Below, piece by piece: positions 36,474 to 46,005 of a stretch of DNA of 64,000 nucleotides. Source of the stretch: Campylobacter concisus. Its GTDB lineage: Bacteria > Campylobacterota > Campylobacteria > Campylobacterales > Campylobacteraceae. Under the pieces are notes generated by a model that worked only from the letters and a program-made list of their open reading frames with translations, ran no database searches and was not told the origin of the DNA. The translations under genes and the position numbers were made by a program. The stretch lies in the NCBI RefSeq assembly GCF_003048835.2, contig NZ_CP060705.1, positions 62,001 to 126,000 on the forward strand. Reading direction: 5' to 3'. Numbering within the stretch: position 1 is the stretch's first letter; each line of letters begins with the position of its first letter.

Positions 36474-36632
36474 CTTTTATCCTCTTTTCATCTTTTTAAA
36501 TTTCATCTTTACAGTTAAATTTCATAGCCAACGCTAAGCACTTTTTGTAAGTGGCGTGTTATCAAAATTCTGACACATTCGCCGCTATTTGCACCATTTA
36601 TAATAATCCACATGCGCTAAAACTAAATTTTA

Positions 36633-36752
36633 TCATCTCAAATCAAACTCGCCAGCTCTTAAATTTTGGCGATTTTCGCGCTCTGGCAGGTAGAATTTAT
36701 CGCCAAATTCTAGCTTGTAGATCTGCGCGTCATCAAGACTAAATTTAATCAT
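36633..36752 (-). CDS. Possible small protein (39 residues)
   Basis: An ATG at 36752-36750 inside the dapB stop region (ATGATTAA) opens a 39-codon frame ending in TGA at 36635-36633. The sequence begins [18 protein letters not shown] and looks protein-like, with alternating hydrophobic and charged residues; a GGGG run lies five bases upstream. It could be translationally coupled to dapB. The frame is short and has no recognised family, so it may be chance. Confidence 0.35.
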   Translation of the reverse strand: MIKFSLDDAQIYKLEFGDKFYLPERENRQNLRAGEFDLR

Positions 36753-37515
36753 CAAGCCCCAAACTATCGTCTATTGAGTAAAGGCCACTGCTTTGATCTT
36801 TTAGCCAGATGGCAGCCTTGATCGCACCTTTTGAAAAGGTCGCTCTGCTAGTTGCCGTGTGGTTTAGCTCGATAAATTCGCCGTCATTGTAAAAGCCAAC
36901 CGTGTGACGACCAACCACGTCGCCTCCACGAAGTGCCATAACTGCGATCTCGTCTTTGCTTCTTGCGCCCACCATGCCAGCTCTGCCTGTTACTAAAACA
37001 TCTTTTAAATTTAGATCTCTTGCCTCTGCCACGCAACCAGCCAAGGTCATCGCAGTGCCGCTTGGAGCGTCCTTTTTGTGTCTGTGGTGCTGCTCGACGA
37101 TCTCTATATCAAATTCTCTTAAAACTTTCGAAGCTATCCTTGCTATGCGGTTTAATACTGCTACGCCTAGACTCATGTTTGTTGCGTAGAGTATTGGCAT
37201 AGTGCCTGATGCTAGGTGAAGCAAGTTTTTCTCGTCGTCATTTAGTCCAGTCGTGCCGATGACTAATGGTTTTGGGTTGGTTCTAGCGTAGTTTAGTAGT
37301 GCTACGGTCGCCTCTTTTTGGCTAAAGTCGATGATGACGTCGCACGCTTCAAAAAATTTAGCAAAGTCATTTGTTAAAAGCTCATTGCTTAAATTTTCAA
37401 CCTCATTTTTTTGGCTAAATGCAACACTTAAAAGCGCATTTTTCTCATCTTTTAAACAAGATATGATACTTTGAGCCATCTTGCCGCTAGCGCCGTAAAG
37501 TCCTATTTTTACCAA
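36745..37515 (-). CDS. dapB: 4-hydroxy-tetrahydrodipicolinate reductase
   Basis: 256 residues. The nucleotide-binding loop GASGKMAQ is at residues 8-15. The signature [13 protein letters not shown] carries the catalytic His pair and Lys. It is the second step of the diaminopimelate/lysine branch and supplies peptidoglycan precursor. Preceded by a good AAAGGATAAA ribosome site. The purF-dapB order matches what I recall as Cj0196c-Cj0197c. Confidence 0.96.
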   Translation of the reverse strand: MVKIGLYGASGKMAQSIISCLKDEKNALLSVAFSQKNEVENLSNELLTNDFAKFFEACDVIIDFSQKEATVALLNYARTNPKPLVIGTTGLNDDEKNLLHLASGTMPILYATNMSLGVAVLNRIARIASKVLREFDIEIVEQHHRHKKDAPSGTAMTLAGCVAEARDLNLKDVLVTGRAGMVGARSKDEIAVMALRGGDVVGRHTVGFYNDGEFIELNHTATSRATFSKGAIKAAIWLKDQSSGLYSIDDSLGLDD

Positions 37516-37778
37516 AATTTATCCTTTGATTTTTGGTTGAAATTTAACATAAAATTTATTATAGAGAGATTACGAAATGGCTTTTGAAAAGGGCTACTTG
37601 TAGCTAGAATTTAATTAAAAATTAATTATTAGACGCTCCCACTTTTGTCTATTTTGTGCAAAAAGGCGGCTAAGCTCTGTCTTAGAGTTATTTTCTTTTA
37701 AAAGAGGTGTTCTGATTAGCTTAAAAATCAATCATTTTTAAAAATAAATTTTGCTAAAAATGGTTTATTTTAAAAGAG

Positions 37779-37806
37779 AAATTTAGCCAAAAATTTGGCT
37801 AAATTT
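37779..37806 (-). terminator. Terminator of the trxA-trxB genes
   Basis: Perfect ten-base arms AAATTTAGCC and GGCTAAATTT with an eight-base loop, just past the trxB stop. Minus-strand downstream sequence is TTCTCTTTTAAAA. It has the same arm sequence as the terminator at 17615. Confidence 0.72.
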
Positions 37807-37811
37807 GAGTA

Positions 37812-38750
37812 TTAATGTAAGCTTTCTATGTAGCTCATAGCGCTAAGTGCAGCCACAGCGCCATCACCTGCTGCTACGATGACTTGTTTTGGAGCGTCCT
37901 CTCTGATATCGCCTGCTACAAAGAGCCCTTTTAGGCTAGTTTGCATCTTAAGGTTAGTCTTTACCTGTCCGCCGTCAGCCATTTCGCAGATAAATTTGCC
38001 GTTTTCATCTTTTAAAATTTCATTATTTACATTTAGTCCGACAAAAGTGAAAATTCCCGGCACATCAAGCACGCGCTCGCCATTTTTAGTATCAAGCACG
38101 ATCTTTGTTAGACCCATTTTATCGCCAAGCGCCTCTTTTACAGTCGCACTTGTTATAAACTCGATCTTCTCATTTTTTCTAGCTTTTTCAACGGTTGTTG
38201 GCGCTGCTCTAAACTCGTCGCGTCTATGCACAAGGTAAACTTTTGAGCAGATATTTGCTAGATAAAGTGCCTCTTCTACGGCTGTGTCGCCACCGCCAAG
38301 CACGGCTACCTCTTTGTTTTTGTAAAAGAAGCCATCGCATGTTGCGCATGTGCTAACGCCTTTGCCAAAGAACTCGTCCTCGCCCTTAAAGCCAGCGCGT
38401 CTTGGGGTTGAGCCAGTAGCTACGATGACAGCCTTTGCCTGCTCGCTCTTACCGCCTTCAAGCAAAATTTCAAAGCTGCCGTCGTTATTTTTTCTAACGC
38501 CAACGATATTTGCCCACTTATGAACTAGTCCAAATGCACTGCACTGCTTCCACCAAGTGCTCATAAAGTCAAAACCGCTCTCGCCAGGGGCTTTTTGACC
38601 TGGGTAGTTTTCTATCTCTGAGCTAGAGGTGATCTGACCGCCAGGCTCGCCTTTTTCAAACATTACAACATTTTTTAATCCGCCTCTAGTGGCGTAAAGT
38701 CCGGCGCTTAGTCCTGCTGGACCGCCTCCGATGATCGCTAAATCAAGCAT
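37812..38750 (-). CDS. trxB: Thioredoxin-disulfide reductase
   Basis: 312 residues. FAD loop [15 protein letters not shown], redox-active CATCDG (about 135-140), NADPH loop [14 protein letters not shown] and a C-terminal FAD motif FVAGDI. It reduces TrxA with NADPH. Same strand and two genes downstream of trxA. Confidence 0.96.
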   Translation of the reverse strand: MLDLAIIGGGPAGLSAGLYATRGGLKNVVMFEKGEPGGQITSSSEIENYPGQKAPGESGFDFMSTWWKQCSAFGLVHKWANIVGVRKNNDGSFEILLEGGKSEQAKAVIVATGSTPRRAGFKGEDEFFGKGVSTCATCDGFFYKNKEVAVLGGGDTAVEEALYLANICSKVYLVHRRDEFRAAPTTVEKARKNEKIEFITSATVKEALGDKMGLTKIVLDTKNGERVLDVPGIFTFVGLNVNNEILKDENGKFICEMADGGQVKTNLKMQTSLKGLFVAGDIREDAPKQVIVAAGDGAVAALSAMSYIESLH

Positions 38751-38759
38751 AAATTTCCT

Positions 38760-39206
38760 TTATTCTAAAACATTTATGGACGAATTTTGTTTGTAAATTT
38801 CGCCCCTTTGATGAACTATCTCAACACTGCTAGGAAGCTTTGTGATGCTTAAATTTCGCATCAGCTCTAAGACTGTATTTACATCAGAGCTTATGTATTT
38901 TAGTGTTGAGTTTGACTCATATCTTTTTTGAAAGATATCGATTGCTACAACTGTTTCATTTTTGGTTGGTAAAATTTCGTCTAATTTTGATTGATTTGAA
39001 CTGAAGATTAAAAGCGTGTATTTTGGCTCTTTTGGAGTGAAAATTTCGCTTTTTTCGTAAAAAACTAGCTTCGCAAAATCAACAAATTTATATTGTGAAA
39101 AACGATAGTTGCTATACGCAAATGCAGCCGCTATCATAGCTGCACCAAAAAATGAACCAAATATATAAGTAAGAGGAAGCAGACTTCCTCTTCTTTTTTC
39201 GCTCAT
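38760..39206 (-). CDS. Membrane-anchored protein between trxA and trxB, unknown
   Basis: 148 residues. A basic N-terminus and one membrane helix (about residues 11-29, rich in Gly/Ala) are followed by a 115-residue soluble domain. Its KYTLLIFSSNQSKLDEILPT and VNTVLELMRNLSITKLPSSVEIV pattern is compatible with a degenerate thioredoxin fold, but no CXXC is present. The ATG overlaps the trxA TAA by one base and trxB follows after nine bases. It may tether or assist the thioredoxin pair; no function is known to me. Confidence 0.75.
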   Translation of the reverse strand: MSEKRRGSLLPLTYIFGSFFGAAMIAAAFAYSNYRFSQYKFVDFAKLVFYEKSEIFTPKEPKYTLLIFSSNQSKLDEILPTKNETVVAIDIFQKRYESNSTLKYISSDVNTVLELMRNLSITKLPSSVEIVHQRGEIYKQNSSINVLE

Positions 39207-39520
39207 TAAAGAAGCGAATTTAGTTTGTCGGTTAGGGCTTGTTTTGACTGCGCACCGACCATTTGCTCAACTAGCTCGCCATTTTTGAAAAATAGCAATG
39301 TTGGGATCGATCTGATGCCAAACTCAACTGCAAGATCTTGCACTTCATCAGTATTTACCTTGCAAATTTTCGCTCTGCCCTCGAAGTCTTCAGCAAGCTC
39401 TTCGATCACTGGAGCTAGCATACGGCAAGGTCCGCACCATGGAGCCCAGAAATCTACTAGAGCAACGCCTTCTTTTGTTACATCAAAATTTTCTTTTGTG
39501 AGTTCGATGTATTTTCCCAT
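39206..39520 (-). CDS. trxA: Thioredoxin
   Basis: 104 residues, standard length. FWAPWCGPCRMLAPV carries the redox pair Cys-Gly-Pro-Cys, and the cis-proline loop is RSIPTLLFFKNGE. Cytoplasmic disulfide reductant, co-transcribed with trxB. Confidence 0.97.
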   Translation of the reverse strand: MGKYIELTKENFDVTKEGVALVDFWAPWCGPCRMLAPVIEELAEDFEGRAKICKVNTDEVQDLAVEFGIRSIPTLLFFKNGELVEQMVGAQSKQALTDKLNSLL

Positions 39521-39593
39521 TTGTTCTCCTTATTTTCAAGATGTGGCAATTATACAAAATCAAATTTAAATTTTAGATAAATAATAAATTTTA

Positions 39594-39935
39594 TTATAAA
39601 CTAATATTTTCTATCAACTCAAAATTTTCATTTTTTACAACAAGCAGGTCGAGCTGAAAGTCCCTGTTTGGCTCATTTTTCATCATATAAAAATTTATCG
39701 TTTTCAAAATTTTCATATATTTCGCCTTGTTTAGACGGTACTGGGCCTCGTATTCTCCGCTGGTTGCTTTTACCTCTATAAAGTGCAAAATTTTATCACT
39801 TCCAAGCGCAATGATGTCGATCTCGCCAAATTTAGAGTGGAAATTTCTCTCTAAAATGACAAAATCAAGCTTACGCAAAAATTCGCACGCCCTATCTTCA
39901 GAGCTTTTGCCAAAGAGATACTCTTTTAGCCCCAA
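39594..39935 (-). CDS. YraN/UPF0102-family nuclease-like protein
   Basis: 113 residues. The restriction-endonuclease-like core KFGEIDIIA ... LHFIEVKA holds the conserved D and E-x-K residues. YraN proteins are often near recombination or repair genes, but their substrate is uncertain. It lies one base after hom in the leftward series. Confidence 0.88.
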   Translation of the reverse strand: MGLKEYLFGKSSEDRACEFLRKLDFVILERNFHSKFGEIDIIALGSDKILHFIEVKATSGEYEAQYRLNKAKYMKILKTINFYMMKNEPNRDFQLDLLVVKNENFELIENISL

Positions 39936-39936
39936 G

Positions 39937-41199
39937 CTACTCCTCGATCCTCATCATAAATGGCTCTTCTTTTATATACTCTTGCTCTTTTAAAAGCTCT
40001 ATCGTTCGCTTCGCATCGGCTTCCAAGCTCGTGTGCGTCGTGAAAAATAGCACGGCATACTCGCTCTCATCTTTTGGCTTTTGTAGCAAGCTATCTATCG
40101 AGAGATTATTTTCGCTCATTAAATTTGTTATCTTTGCTAGCACGCCCATCTTATCTTCGACTTTTAGTCTAAAGTAGTATTTCGTCTTTATCCTGTCGCG
40201 ATCAAGCAGCTCTAAGGTGTTTAGCTCAAATGGCGCTTTGTATCCAAGCATAGGCGACTTGCTATCTCTTGCGATATCGATAAGATCGCTAATTACTGCG
40301 CTTGCTGTTGCGTCGCCGCCAGCTCCTGGACCATAGTACATCGTCTCACCAACGACCTCTCCAACAACGCTGATCGCATTTGTCACGCCACTTGCCTTTG
40401 CTATCATTTTATTTTGTGGCACAAGCGCTGGATGTACGCGTAGCTCGACTTTACCTTCGCTTTTTTTGGCGATGGCTAAAAGTTTTATTGAGTATTCAAA
40501 GTCTTTTGCGAAAAATATATCTTCTGGCGTGATGCCTTGAATCCCTTCTATCAAGATATCTTCTGGATCGCCGTGCACGCCGTAAGCGATGCTAGCAAGG
40601 ATGAGAAGCTTGTGAGCCGTGTCAAATCCACCCACGTCAAAAGTAGGATCAGCCTCGGCATATCCAAGCTCCTGCGCCTTTTTAAGCGCGTCTTTAAAAT
40701 TTGAGCCTTCATTCATCATCGAGGTTAGGATGTAGTTGCTCGTACCATTTAGTATGCCATTTATGCTTAAGATGTGGTTGGCGCTAAGCCCTTCTCTTAA
40801 GGCTCTAATGATCGGTATGCCACCAGCCACGCTTGCTTCAAAGCCAAATGGCGTGTTTTTGGCTAAATTTTGTAAAGCGTATCTGTGGTATGCTAAAAGT
40901 GCTTTGTTTGCAGTGACGACTGCTTTTTTGCGCTTTAAAATTTCGCTCACCACTCTAAAAGGCTCTTCAATACCGCCCATAAGCTCGACAAAAACGTCGA
41001 TATCATCGCGGTTTATGACGCTATTTATATCATCAGTCAAAGGGATGCCAGCATCTCTTTTTTTATTTAAATTTCTGACCACTCCAACGACTGGCACTAT
41101 CTCTTCGCCACATCTTGCTGCGATTAGCTTTTTGTTTTTTAGTAAAATTTTTGCGACCGACTCACCAACGGTTCCAACGCCCAATATCGCTACATTCAT
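39937..41199 (-). CDS. hom: Homoserine dehydrogenase
   Basis: 420 residues. NADP loop GVGTVGESVAKILL (7-20), catalytic-domain GILNGTSNYILTSM and YAEADPTFDVGGFD, and a C-terminal ACT domain (about 345-420) for feedback control, usually by threonine. It makes homoserine for threonine and methionine. The ATG overlaps the aminotransferase TGA by four bases. Confidence 0.96.
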   Translation of the reverse strand: MNVAILGVGTVGESVAKILLKNKKLIAARCGEEIVPVVGVVRNLNKKRDAGIPLTDDINSVINRDDIDVFVELMGGIEEPFRVVSEILKRKKAVVTANKALLAYHRYALQNLAKNTPFGFEASVAGGIPIIRALREGLSANHILSINGILNGTSNYILTSMMNEGSNFKDALKKAQELGYAEADPTFDVGGFDTAHKLLILASIAYGVHGDPEDILIEGIQGITPEDIFFAKDFEYSIKLLAIAKKSEGKVELRVHPALVPQNKMIAKASGVTNAISVVGEVVGETMYYGPGAGGDATASAVISDLIDIARDSKSPMLGYKAPFELNTLELLDRDRIKTKYYFRLKVEDKMGVLAKITNLMSENNLSIDSLLQKPKDESEYAVLFFTTHTSLEADAKRTIELLKEQEYIKEEPFMMRIEE

Positions 41200-42404
41200 T
41201 CAAATTCTTTCAAATATTTTTTTATATTTCTTGCTGCTTGCCTTATCCTATTTTCGTTTTCGATAAGAGCTAAGCGTACATAGTCGTTTCCGCCCTCGCC
41301 AAAACCAATGCCCGGGCTAACGGCGACTGATGCCTTTGTAAGAAGCTGCTTTGAAAACTCAAGACTGCCTAAGTGGCTAATCTTTGGTGGAAGTTTCGCC
41401 CAGATAAACATACTGGCATTTGGCTTTTTAAGCTCCCAACCAGCCTGAGCAAAGGCCTCTATCATCACATCTCTTCTTTTTTCATAAATTTGGCGTATCT
41501 CTTCAACGCAGCTTTGGTCGCCGTCAAGCGCTACTGTGGCTGATACTTGTATCGGCGTAAACATGCCGTAATCAACCCATGATTTTATCTTTTTAAGTGC
41601 GGCGCAAAGCCTCTTGTTTCCGCACATAAAGCCAACTCTCCAGCCAGCCATGTTGTAGCTCTTTGAAAGAGTGTAGCACTCGACTGCGACGTCTTTTGCC
41701 CCATCTACTTCAAAGATGCTTGGCGTTTTGTAGCCATCAAATGTAAGATCTGCGTAGGCGATATCTGAGATGATGTAAAATCTCTCTTGCTTTGCAACGC
41801 TTACAAGACGCTCGTAAAAGCTCTTTTGCACGGTCACGGTCGTTGGATTGTGAGGGAAATTTACAACCACATATTTTGGTTTTGGTGAGCTTGCATGTAT
41901 CGTCTGGATCAAATTTTCAAAAAATTTATTCTCGTCAAGCTCAAATTTATCGTTGTAGTGAAGTGGCATCTTTGCGACACTTCCGCCAGCAAATAAAAAC
42001 GCTTGCGTGTGTATCGGATATGCAGGATCAGGCACGATAGCCACATCTCCTGGGTTTATTATGGCTTGAGCAAGATGCACAAAGCCCTCTTTGCTACCCA
42101 TGGTGGCAACTGCTTCAGTTTCTGGGTCTAAATTTACGCCATATTTTCTCTTATACCAGTTGCAAATGGCAAGGCGGAGCTTGTAAATTCCAGCGCTGGC
42201 TGAGTAGCCGTGAGTCTTGTCTTTTTGCGCGCTTTCGCATAGTTTATCGACGATATGTTGTGGCGTTCTGCCCTCTGGGTTGCCCATAGAGAAGTCTATG
42301 ATGTCCTCGCCAGCTCTGCGTGCTGCCATTTTTATAGCATTTACTTCGGCAAAAACGTAGTTTGGCAAACGCTCAATTGTATTAAATCTTATCTCATCAA
42401 ACAC
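41196..42404 (-). CDS. Fold-type I aminotransferase (LL-diaminopimelate/alanine type)
   Basis: 402 residues. IDFSMGNPEGRTP opening, PDPAYPIH, FPHNPT substrate-cofactor loop, and the PLP lysine in YTLSKSYNMAGWRVGF. The subgroup is that of AlaC and LL-diaminopimelate aminotransferases; the adjoining homoserine dehydrogenase and nearby dapB suggest aspartate-family metabolism. Exact substrate is inferred only. Confidence 0.88.
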   Translation of the reverse strand: MFDEIRFNTIERLPNYVFAEVNAIKMAARRAGEDIIDFSMGNPEGRTPQHIVDKLCESAQKDKTHGYSASAGIYKLRLAICNWYKRKYGVNLDPETEAVATMGSKEGFVHLAQAIINPGDVAIVPDPAYPIHTQAFLFAGGSVAKMPLHYNDKFELDENKFFENLIQTIHASSPKPKYVVVNFPHNPTTVTVQKSFYERLVSVAKQERFYIISDIAYADLTFDGYKTPSIFEVDGAKDVAVECYTLSKSYNMAGWRVGFMCGNKRLCAALKKIKSWVDYGMFTPIQVSATVALDGDQSCVEEIRQIYEKRRDVMIEAFAQAGWELKKPNASMFIWAKLPPKISHLGSLEFSKQLLTKASVAVSPGIGFGEGGNDYVRLALIENENRIRQAARNIKKYLKEFE

Positions 42405-42413
42405 TGTTTGCTC

Positions 42414-43196
42414 CTATTTTATAAGCTTGATAATTATCTCGTTTTTAATATTAGTTATGTCGTTATTGTCGCTAATTAACGCATATTTTGCGTCGTTAGC
42501 TAAATTTATGGTGTAGTTAGTTTTTATCTCGTTTTCTCTTTTTAGATCGATTTGGTTTAAGTTTTTATCATAAATTCTAACAAGCGGCGCCCATTTGTTT
42601 GGCTCGTTTGAGATGATATTTAGGCTGCTTGCGCCTGCTACATCTACGATATAGACACCGCCACTTTTTACAAGCGGGGTCTCTTCGTTAAAATTTACTT
42701 TTGAGGCATTTAGGCTCATACTTTTAGCGTCCAAATAAAGCGCTAAATTTCCATCAACTCTATCAAATCCCATGATCTTAAAGCCGCTTTTACTAAGCGT
42801 GAAATTTAGCAAATTTGGATCTATGCCACCACTTTTTAGAGCTAAAATCCCATAAGAAATTTCATTGCCATTTTTTAGAGAATTTACTCTTGCCACGCTT
42901 ATGTTTGCATCTTCAAGAGCTAAATTTATCGATTTTACAAATAGTGCTGAGGGGACTTTTTGCGTGCTTATAAATTTTAAATTTAAGCTATTTGAGCTAA
43001 AAGAGAGAGCATCATAGTTTGAGCTTTGCTTTAGCCTTGAGACTAGCTCGCCAACGTTTAGCGAGCTGTTAGTGTCTAAATTTTCTAAAGAAATTTGCAG
43101 ATCTTTTCCGCTGCTTAGTGCGTTTGCGCTGCTATTTAGATCAAAAGCGTATGAAAAAACGCTAAAAAGAAGAAATATGGCTAGTTTTTTTACCAA
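42414..43196 (-). CDS. Periplasmic protein of unknown function
   Basis: 260 residues with a Sec signal peptide (MVKKLAIFLLFSVFSYA). Low-complexity Asn/Ser/Leu-rich beta pattern, SLENLDTNSSLNVGELVSRLKQ and repeated LNLKF/LNASKVNFN segments, no catalytic motif. It overlaps the RodZ-like gene by seven bases. Position corresponds to what I recall as Cj0151c in C. jejuni. Likely an envelope structural component. Confidence 0.78.
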   Translation of the reverse strand: MVKKLAIFLLFSVFSYAFDLNSSANALSSGKDLQISLENLDTNSSLNVGELVSRLKQSSNYDALSFSSNSLNLKFISTQKVPSALFVKSINLALEDANISVARVNSLKNGNEISYGILALKSGGIDPNLLNFTLSKSGFKIMGFDRVDGNLALYLDAKSMSLNASKVNFNEETPLVKSGGVYIVDVAGASSLNIISNEPNKWAPLVRIYDKNLNQIDLKRENEIKTNYTINLANDAKYALISDNNDITNIKNEIIIKLIK

Positions 43197-44131
43197 GATT
43201 TGCCCTTATTCATCTCGACAAACTCGTCATAAGTTAAAAATTTCATATCACCATTTTCTACTAAAAATCTAGCTGGACGGCTTGGGTTATATTTTGTTAC
43301 TTTATCGCCGATCTTAAGCTCGATGTTGCCATTTCCGCAAACGACTAGCTGTCTTTGGTCTAAATTTATATTGACACTTTTGCTTGTATCGCTTGATGTT
43401 TTTTGGCCATTTTCAAGGTTTATGATGCCTATCCAAACGCGTTGTTTTGGTGTGATGATCGCCTCATTTAGCGGCTTTGTCACGTTTTGCTCTACTTTTG
43501 GAGCTGGCTGGGCTGCCATGCTAGGTTTTAGGGTATTTTGATCAACGCTAGCGGGACTTACAGTCACGTTTTGCTCAGCTGGAGCTGAAATTTTCACGCT
43601 TGAAGCGTTTGCATCGATCTTTGGAGTGTTTTGAGAGATCGTTACGTTTGTGTCGATTATATTTTTCTTCACTTCATTGACGATGCTTGATTGCGAGTAG
43701 CTCACGCTTGTGTTGTCTTCATTTAAGCTTGCTATGAAATTTTGGACGTATTTGTAAGCGTCAAAGTAGTAAGCGCCGCCAGCGATGATAGCTAAAATGA
43801 TGATCCAGAAGAAAAATCCAGCCCCACCGCCGCTACTTTGCCTTTGGATCGAGATATCTTCAGGTGTGTAAGAAGAAATTTTTGGGCTAACTTTTGTTTT
43901 TTTGCTCTCATCAGGCATATTTTCTTGCATGAAAGCGTCGTATTCAGCGAGAAGTTCGCTAAGATCTACGCCATACTCACGCTGTAAAATTTTAGCGTAG
44001 CCTCTGATGTTTAAGCGTGATAATTTTTCAAAATTTTTGTCAAAAATGTATTGTAAAAATGTCGGTTCAATGTGCGTCTTGCGCGAAATTTCCTTTATGC
44101 CTATCTCTTTTAAATTTTCTAATTCATTCAT
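43190..44131 (-). CDS. RodZ-like membrane protein with N-terminal helix-turn-helix
   Basis: 313 residues. The first 65 residues look like a DNA-binding-type helix-turn-helix (IGIKEISRKTHIEPTFLQYI, then GYAKILQREYGVD), the same module RodZ uses to bind MreB. A Gly-rich linker and one membrane helix (about 103-122) follow, then a periplasmic Asn/Thr/Pro-rich spacer and a small C-terminal beta domain (WIGIINLENGQKTSS). The order is that of RodZ/cytoskeletal anchors, but the sequence is divergent. It could help maintain cell shape. Confidence 0.75.
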   Translation of the reverse strand: MNELENLKEIGIKEISRKTHIEPTFLQYIFDKNFEKLSRLNIRGYAKILQREYGVDLSELLAEYDAFMQENMPDESKKTKVSPKISSYTPEDISIQRQSSGGGAGFFFWIIILAIIAGGAYYFDAYKYVQNFIASLNEDNTSVSYSQSSIVNEVKKNIIDTNVTISQNTPKIDANASSVKISAPAEQNVTVSPASVDQNTLKPSMAAQPAPKVEQNVTKPLNEAIITPKQRVWIGIINLENGQKTSSDTSKSVNINLDQRQLVVCGNGNIELKIGDKVTKYNPSRPARFLVENGDMKFLTYDEFVEMNKGKSW

Positions 44132-44804
44132 CTATCATCCTATCACAAATTATCGCAAAAGCTGCACTTACATTTAGGGAGTCCCAGCCGTCTTTTAGCT
44201 TGATACCGACGCACTCATCGCACTTTGCTAGAGCTTTTTGCGGTATGCCTTCGCCCTCTGAGCCCATCACCAAAGCCCTTTTGCCAGCAAATTTCATCTC
44301 TTTTATATTTTTGCCGTTGCTTGCCGTCGCGTAGAGCCTAAAACCACACTGTTTTAGCTCGTTTAGCAGGCTAAGTCCGTCTTCAAAGATCGCTATTGGT
44401 ATCTCGTAAGCAGCACCGCTACTTGACCTTAAAACACCTTGCATATTTACACTTTTTGTAACGATGACAAGTCCTTCGCAGCCTAGAGCATAAGCACTTC
44501 TAGCGATGGCGCCGATATTTCCGACGTCACTTATGCCATAAAGCACGGCGATGAAATTTAGCTTTTTTAGCTCGCTAATGTCTGAAAACTCAAACTCACT
44601 AACGCTTGCTAAAAAGCCTTGGTGATTGCCGCCATGCGCCATCGACTGCGCTTTTTGATTATCCACGCGGATGATCTTCTTGCCAGTGCCACAAATTTTA
44701 GAGAAGAGTTTTTTATCACACTCTTTTGAGAGATAGATCTCTTCTAAGATCTGTGGGCGCTTGTTCAAAATATGTAAAAATAGCTGTTTTCCGTATATTA
44801 TCAT
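44124..44804 (-). CDS. SpoU/TrmH-family 2'-O-methyltransferase
   Basis: 226 residues, with an N-terminal substrate-binding part and a C-terminal SPOUT knot. Motif 1 DVGNIGAIARSA, motif 2 ALVMGSEGEGI and motif 3 LNVSAAFAI are all present. By similarity the substrate is 23S rRNA (RlmB-like, Gm2251) or a tRNA; sequence does not decide. Overlaps the RodZ-like gene by eight bases. Confidence 0.9.
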   Translation of the reverse strand: MIIYGKQLFLHILNKRPQILEEIYLSKECDKKLFSKICGTGKKIIRVDNQKAQSMAHGGNHQGFLASVSEFEFSDISELKKLNFIAVLYGISDVGNIGAIARSAYALGCEGLVIVTKSVNMQGVLRSSSGAAYEIPIAIFEDGLSLLNELKQCGFRLYATASNGKNIKEMKFAGKRALVMGSEGEGIPQKALAKCDECVGIKLKDGWDSLNVSAAFAIICDRMIDE

Positions 44805-44904
44805 GGTTGCTTATGGTAGCTAAAGTCAAGTAAAATTTAACTTATTTTGCTTCTAAATTTGAGTGAATTTTTGAAACTTTTTGGAGAAATTTGAGCTTTT
44901 AAAT

Positions 44905-45720
44905 TTATGCTTTTATTAGCTCGTCGTAGATCTTTTTGACGTCCTTGCCAGTTATTTTGCTAAGCAGTTTTGCCTTTGCTTTTGGGGCTATATCAAGCGA
45001 GATGATCTCATCTTTTGTGATATTTTGAGTGGCTATATTTGCGCTTTTTGAGATGACCACCGCCCACTCGCCGTTTAAATTTGCTTTTTCTAAAATTTGG
45101 GCTAAATTTTTGGCTCTATCCTTAAATTTGGTCTCAAATTTTTTGGTGGCCTCTTTTATGGCAAAAATTTCTCTTTCTGGCTCTAAATTTGCAATGCTTT
45201 GCACTAAGCTTAATATGCGTTTTGGGCTTTCATAGATCACAGCTGGATAGGCTAAATTTAAAGCATTTTGTATAGCTAAAGCCCTCTCTCTACCGGTATT
45301 TGGTAAAAAGCCTAAAAAAACAAACTCTTTATCACAAAGTCCGCTGGCTACCACGCTTAAAAGTGCAGCATTTGCTCCACTTAAAATTTCGTATTTGATA
45401 TCATTTTTTTGAGCGTATCTTACTAGGCTAACGCCTGGATCGCTTATACCTGGCATGCCAGCATCGCTCATATAAGCTATATTTTTGCTCCAAATTTCAT
45501 CATTTAAATTTGCGAAAAATTCATCTTCGTTGTGGGTGTGAAGCGGGATAAAATTTGAGATATTTATATTTGCGTCAAAGCGTTCGTTTAGCAGATTTAC
45601 AAGGCTTTTGCAAACTCTTGTATCTTCGCAGATAGCTATCTCGCATTCACGCAAAATTTTGATCGCGCGAAGCGAGATATCTTCTAAATTTCCTATTGGA
45701 GTAGGAACAAAGTAGAGCAA
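44905..45720 (-). CDS. rsmI: 16S rRNA 2'-O-ribose C1402 methyltransferase
   Basis: 271 residues. Opening YFVPTPIGNLEDISLRAI, the EDTR turn and SDAGMPGISDPG are the tetrapyrrole-methylase-fold signatures of RsmI. It methylates C1402 in the ribosomal decoding centre. It follows rpmE by three bases. Confidence 0.95.
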   Translation of the reverse strand: MLYFVPTPIGNLEDISLRAIKILRECEIAICEDTRVCKSLVNLLNERFDANINISNFIPLHTHNEDEFFANLNDEIWSKNIAYMSDAGMPGISDPGVSLVRYAQKNDIKYEILSGANAALLSVVASGLCDKEFVFLGFLPNTGRERALAIQNALNLAYPAVIYESPKRILSLVQSIANLEPEREIFAIKEATKKFETKFKDRAKNLAQILEKANLNGEWAVVISKSANIATQNITKDEIISLDIAPKAKAKLLSKITGKDVKKIYDELIKA

Positions 45721-45723
45721 GGC

Positions 45724-45924
45724 TTATTTTTGAGCGTATTTTTTCTTAAATTTCTCAACACGGCCAGCGCTATCAACTATTTTTTCGCTGCCAGTGAAAA
45801 ATGGGTGGCACTTGTCGCAAATGTCAATTCTGATTTCGCTTTTGTTTGACTTTGTCTTAAAAGTGTTGCCACACGCGCAAGTTACGGTGCAATCTACATA
45901 CTCTGGATGGATCTCTTTTTTCAT
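45724..45924 (-). CDS. rpmE: 50S ribosomal protein L31 (zinc-binding form)
   Basis: 66 residues from the second of two adjacent ATGs (45924); GGAA lies about five bases upstream of it, too close to the first. CACG and [11 protein letters not shown] supply the zinc cysteines, so this is the C+ form. KPEIHP-like opening [11 protein letters not shown] is typical. Confidence 0.95.
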   Translation of the reverse strand: MKKEIHPEYVDCTVTCACGNTFKTKSNKSEIRIDICDKCHPFFTGSEKIVDSAGRVEKFKKKYAQK

Positions 45925-46005
45925 CATCTTTCCTTTATTATTTTGGGCTATTTGTTACCTTAAAAGTTGCTGATTATATAAAAACTAATCTAAAAATCAA
46001 ATAAA

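Noticed and set aside
36551-36742. 63-codon rightward frame between purF and dapB
   Set aside because: No ribosome site or protein-like pattern; the opposite strand carries the more plausible 39-codon frame.
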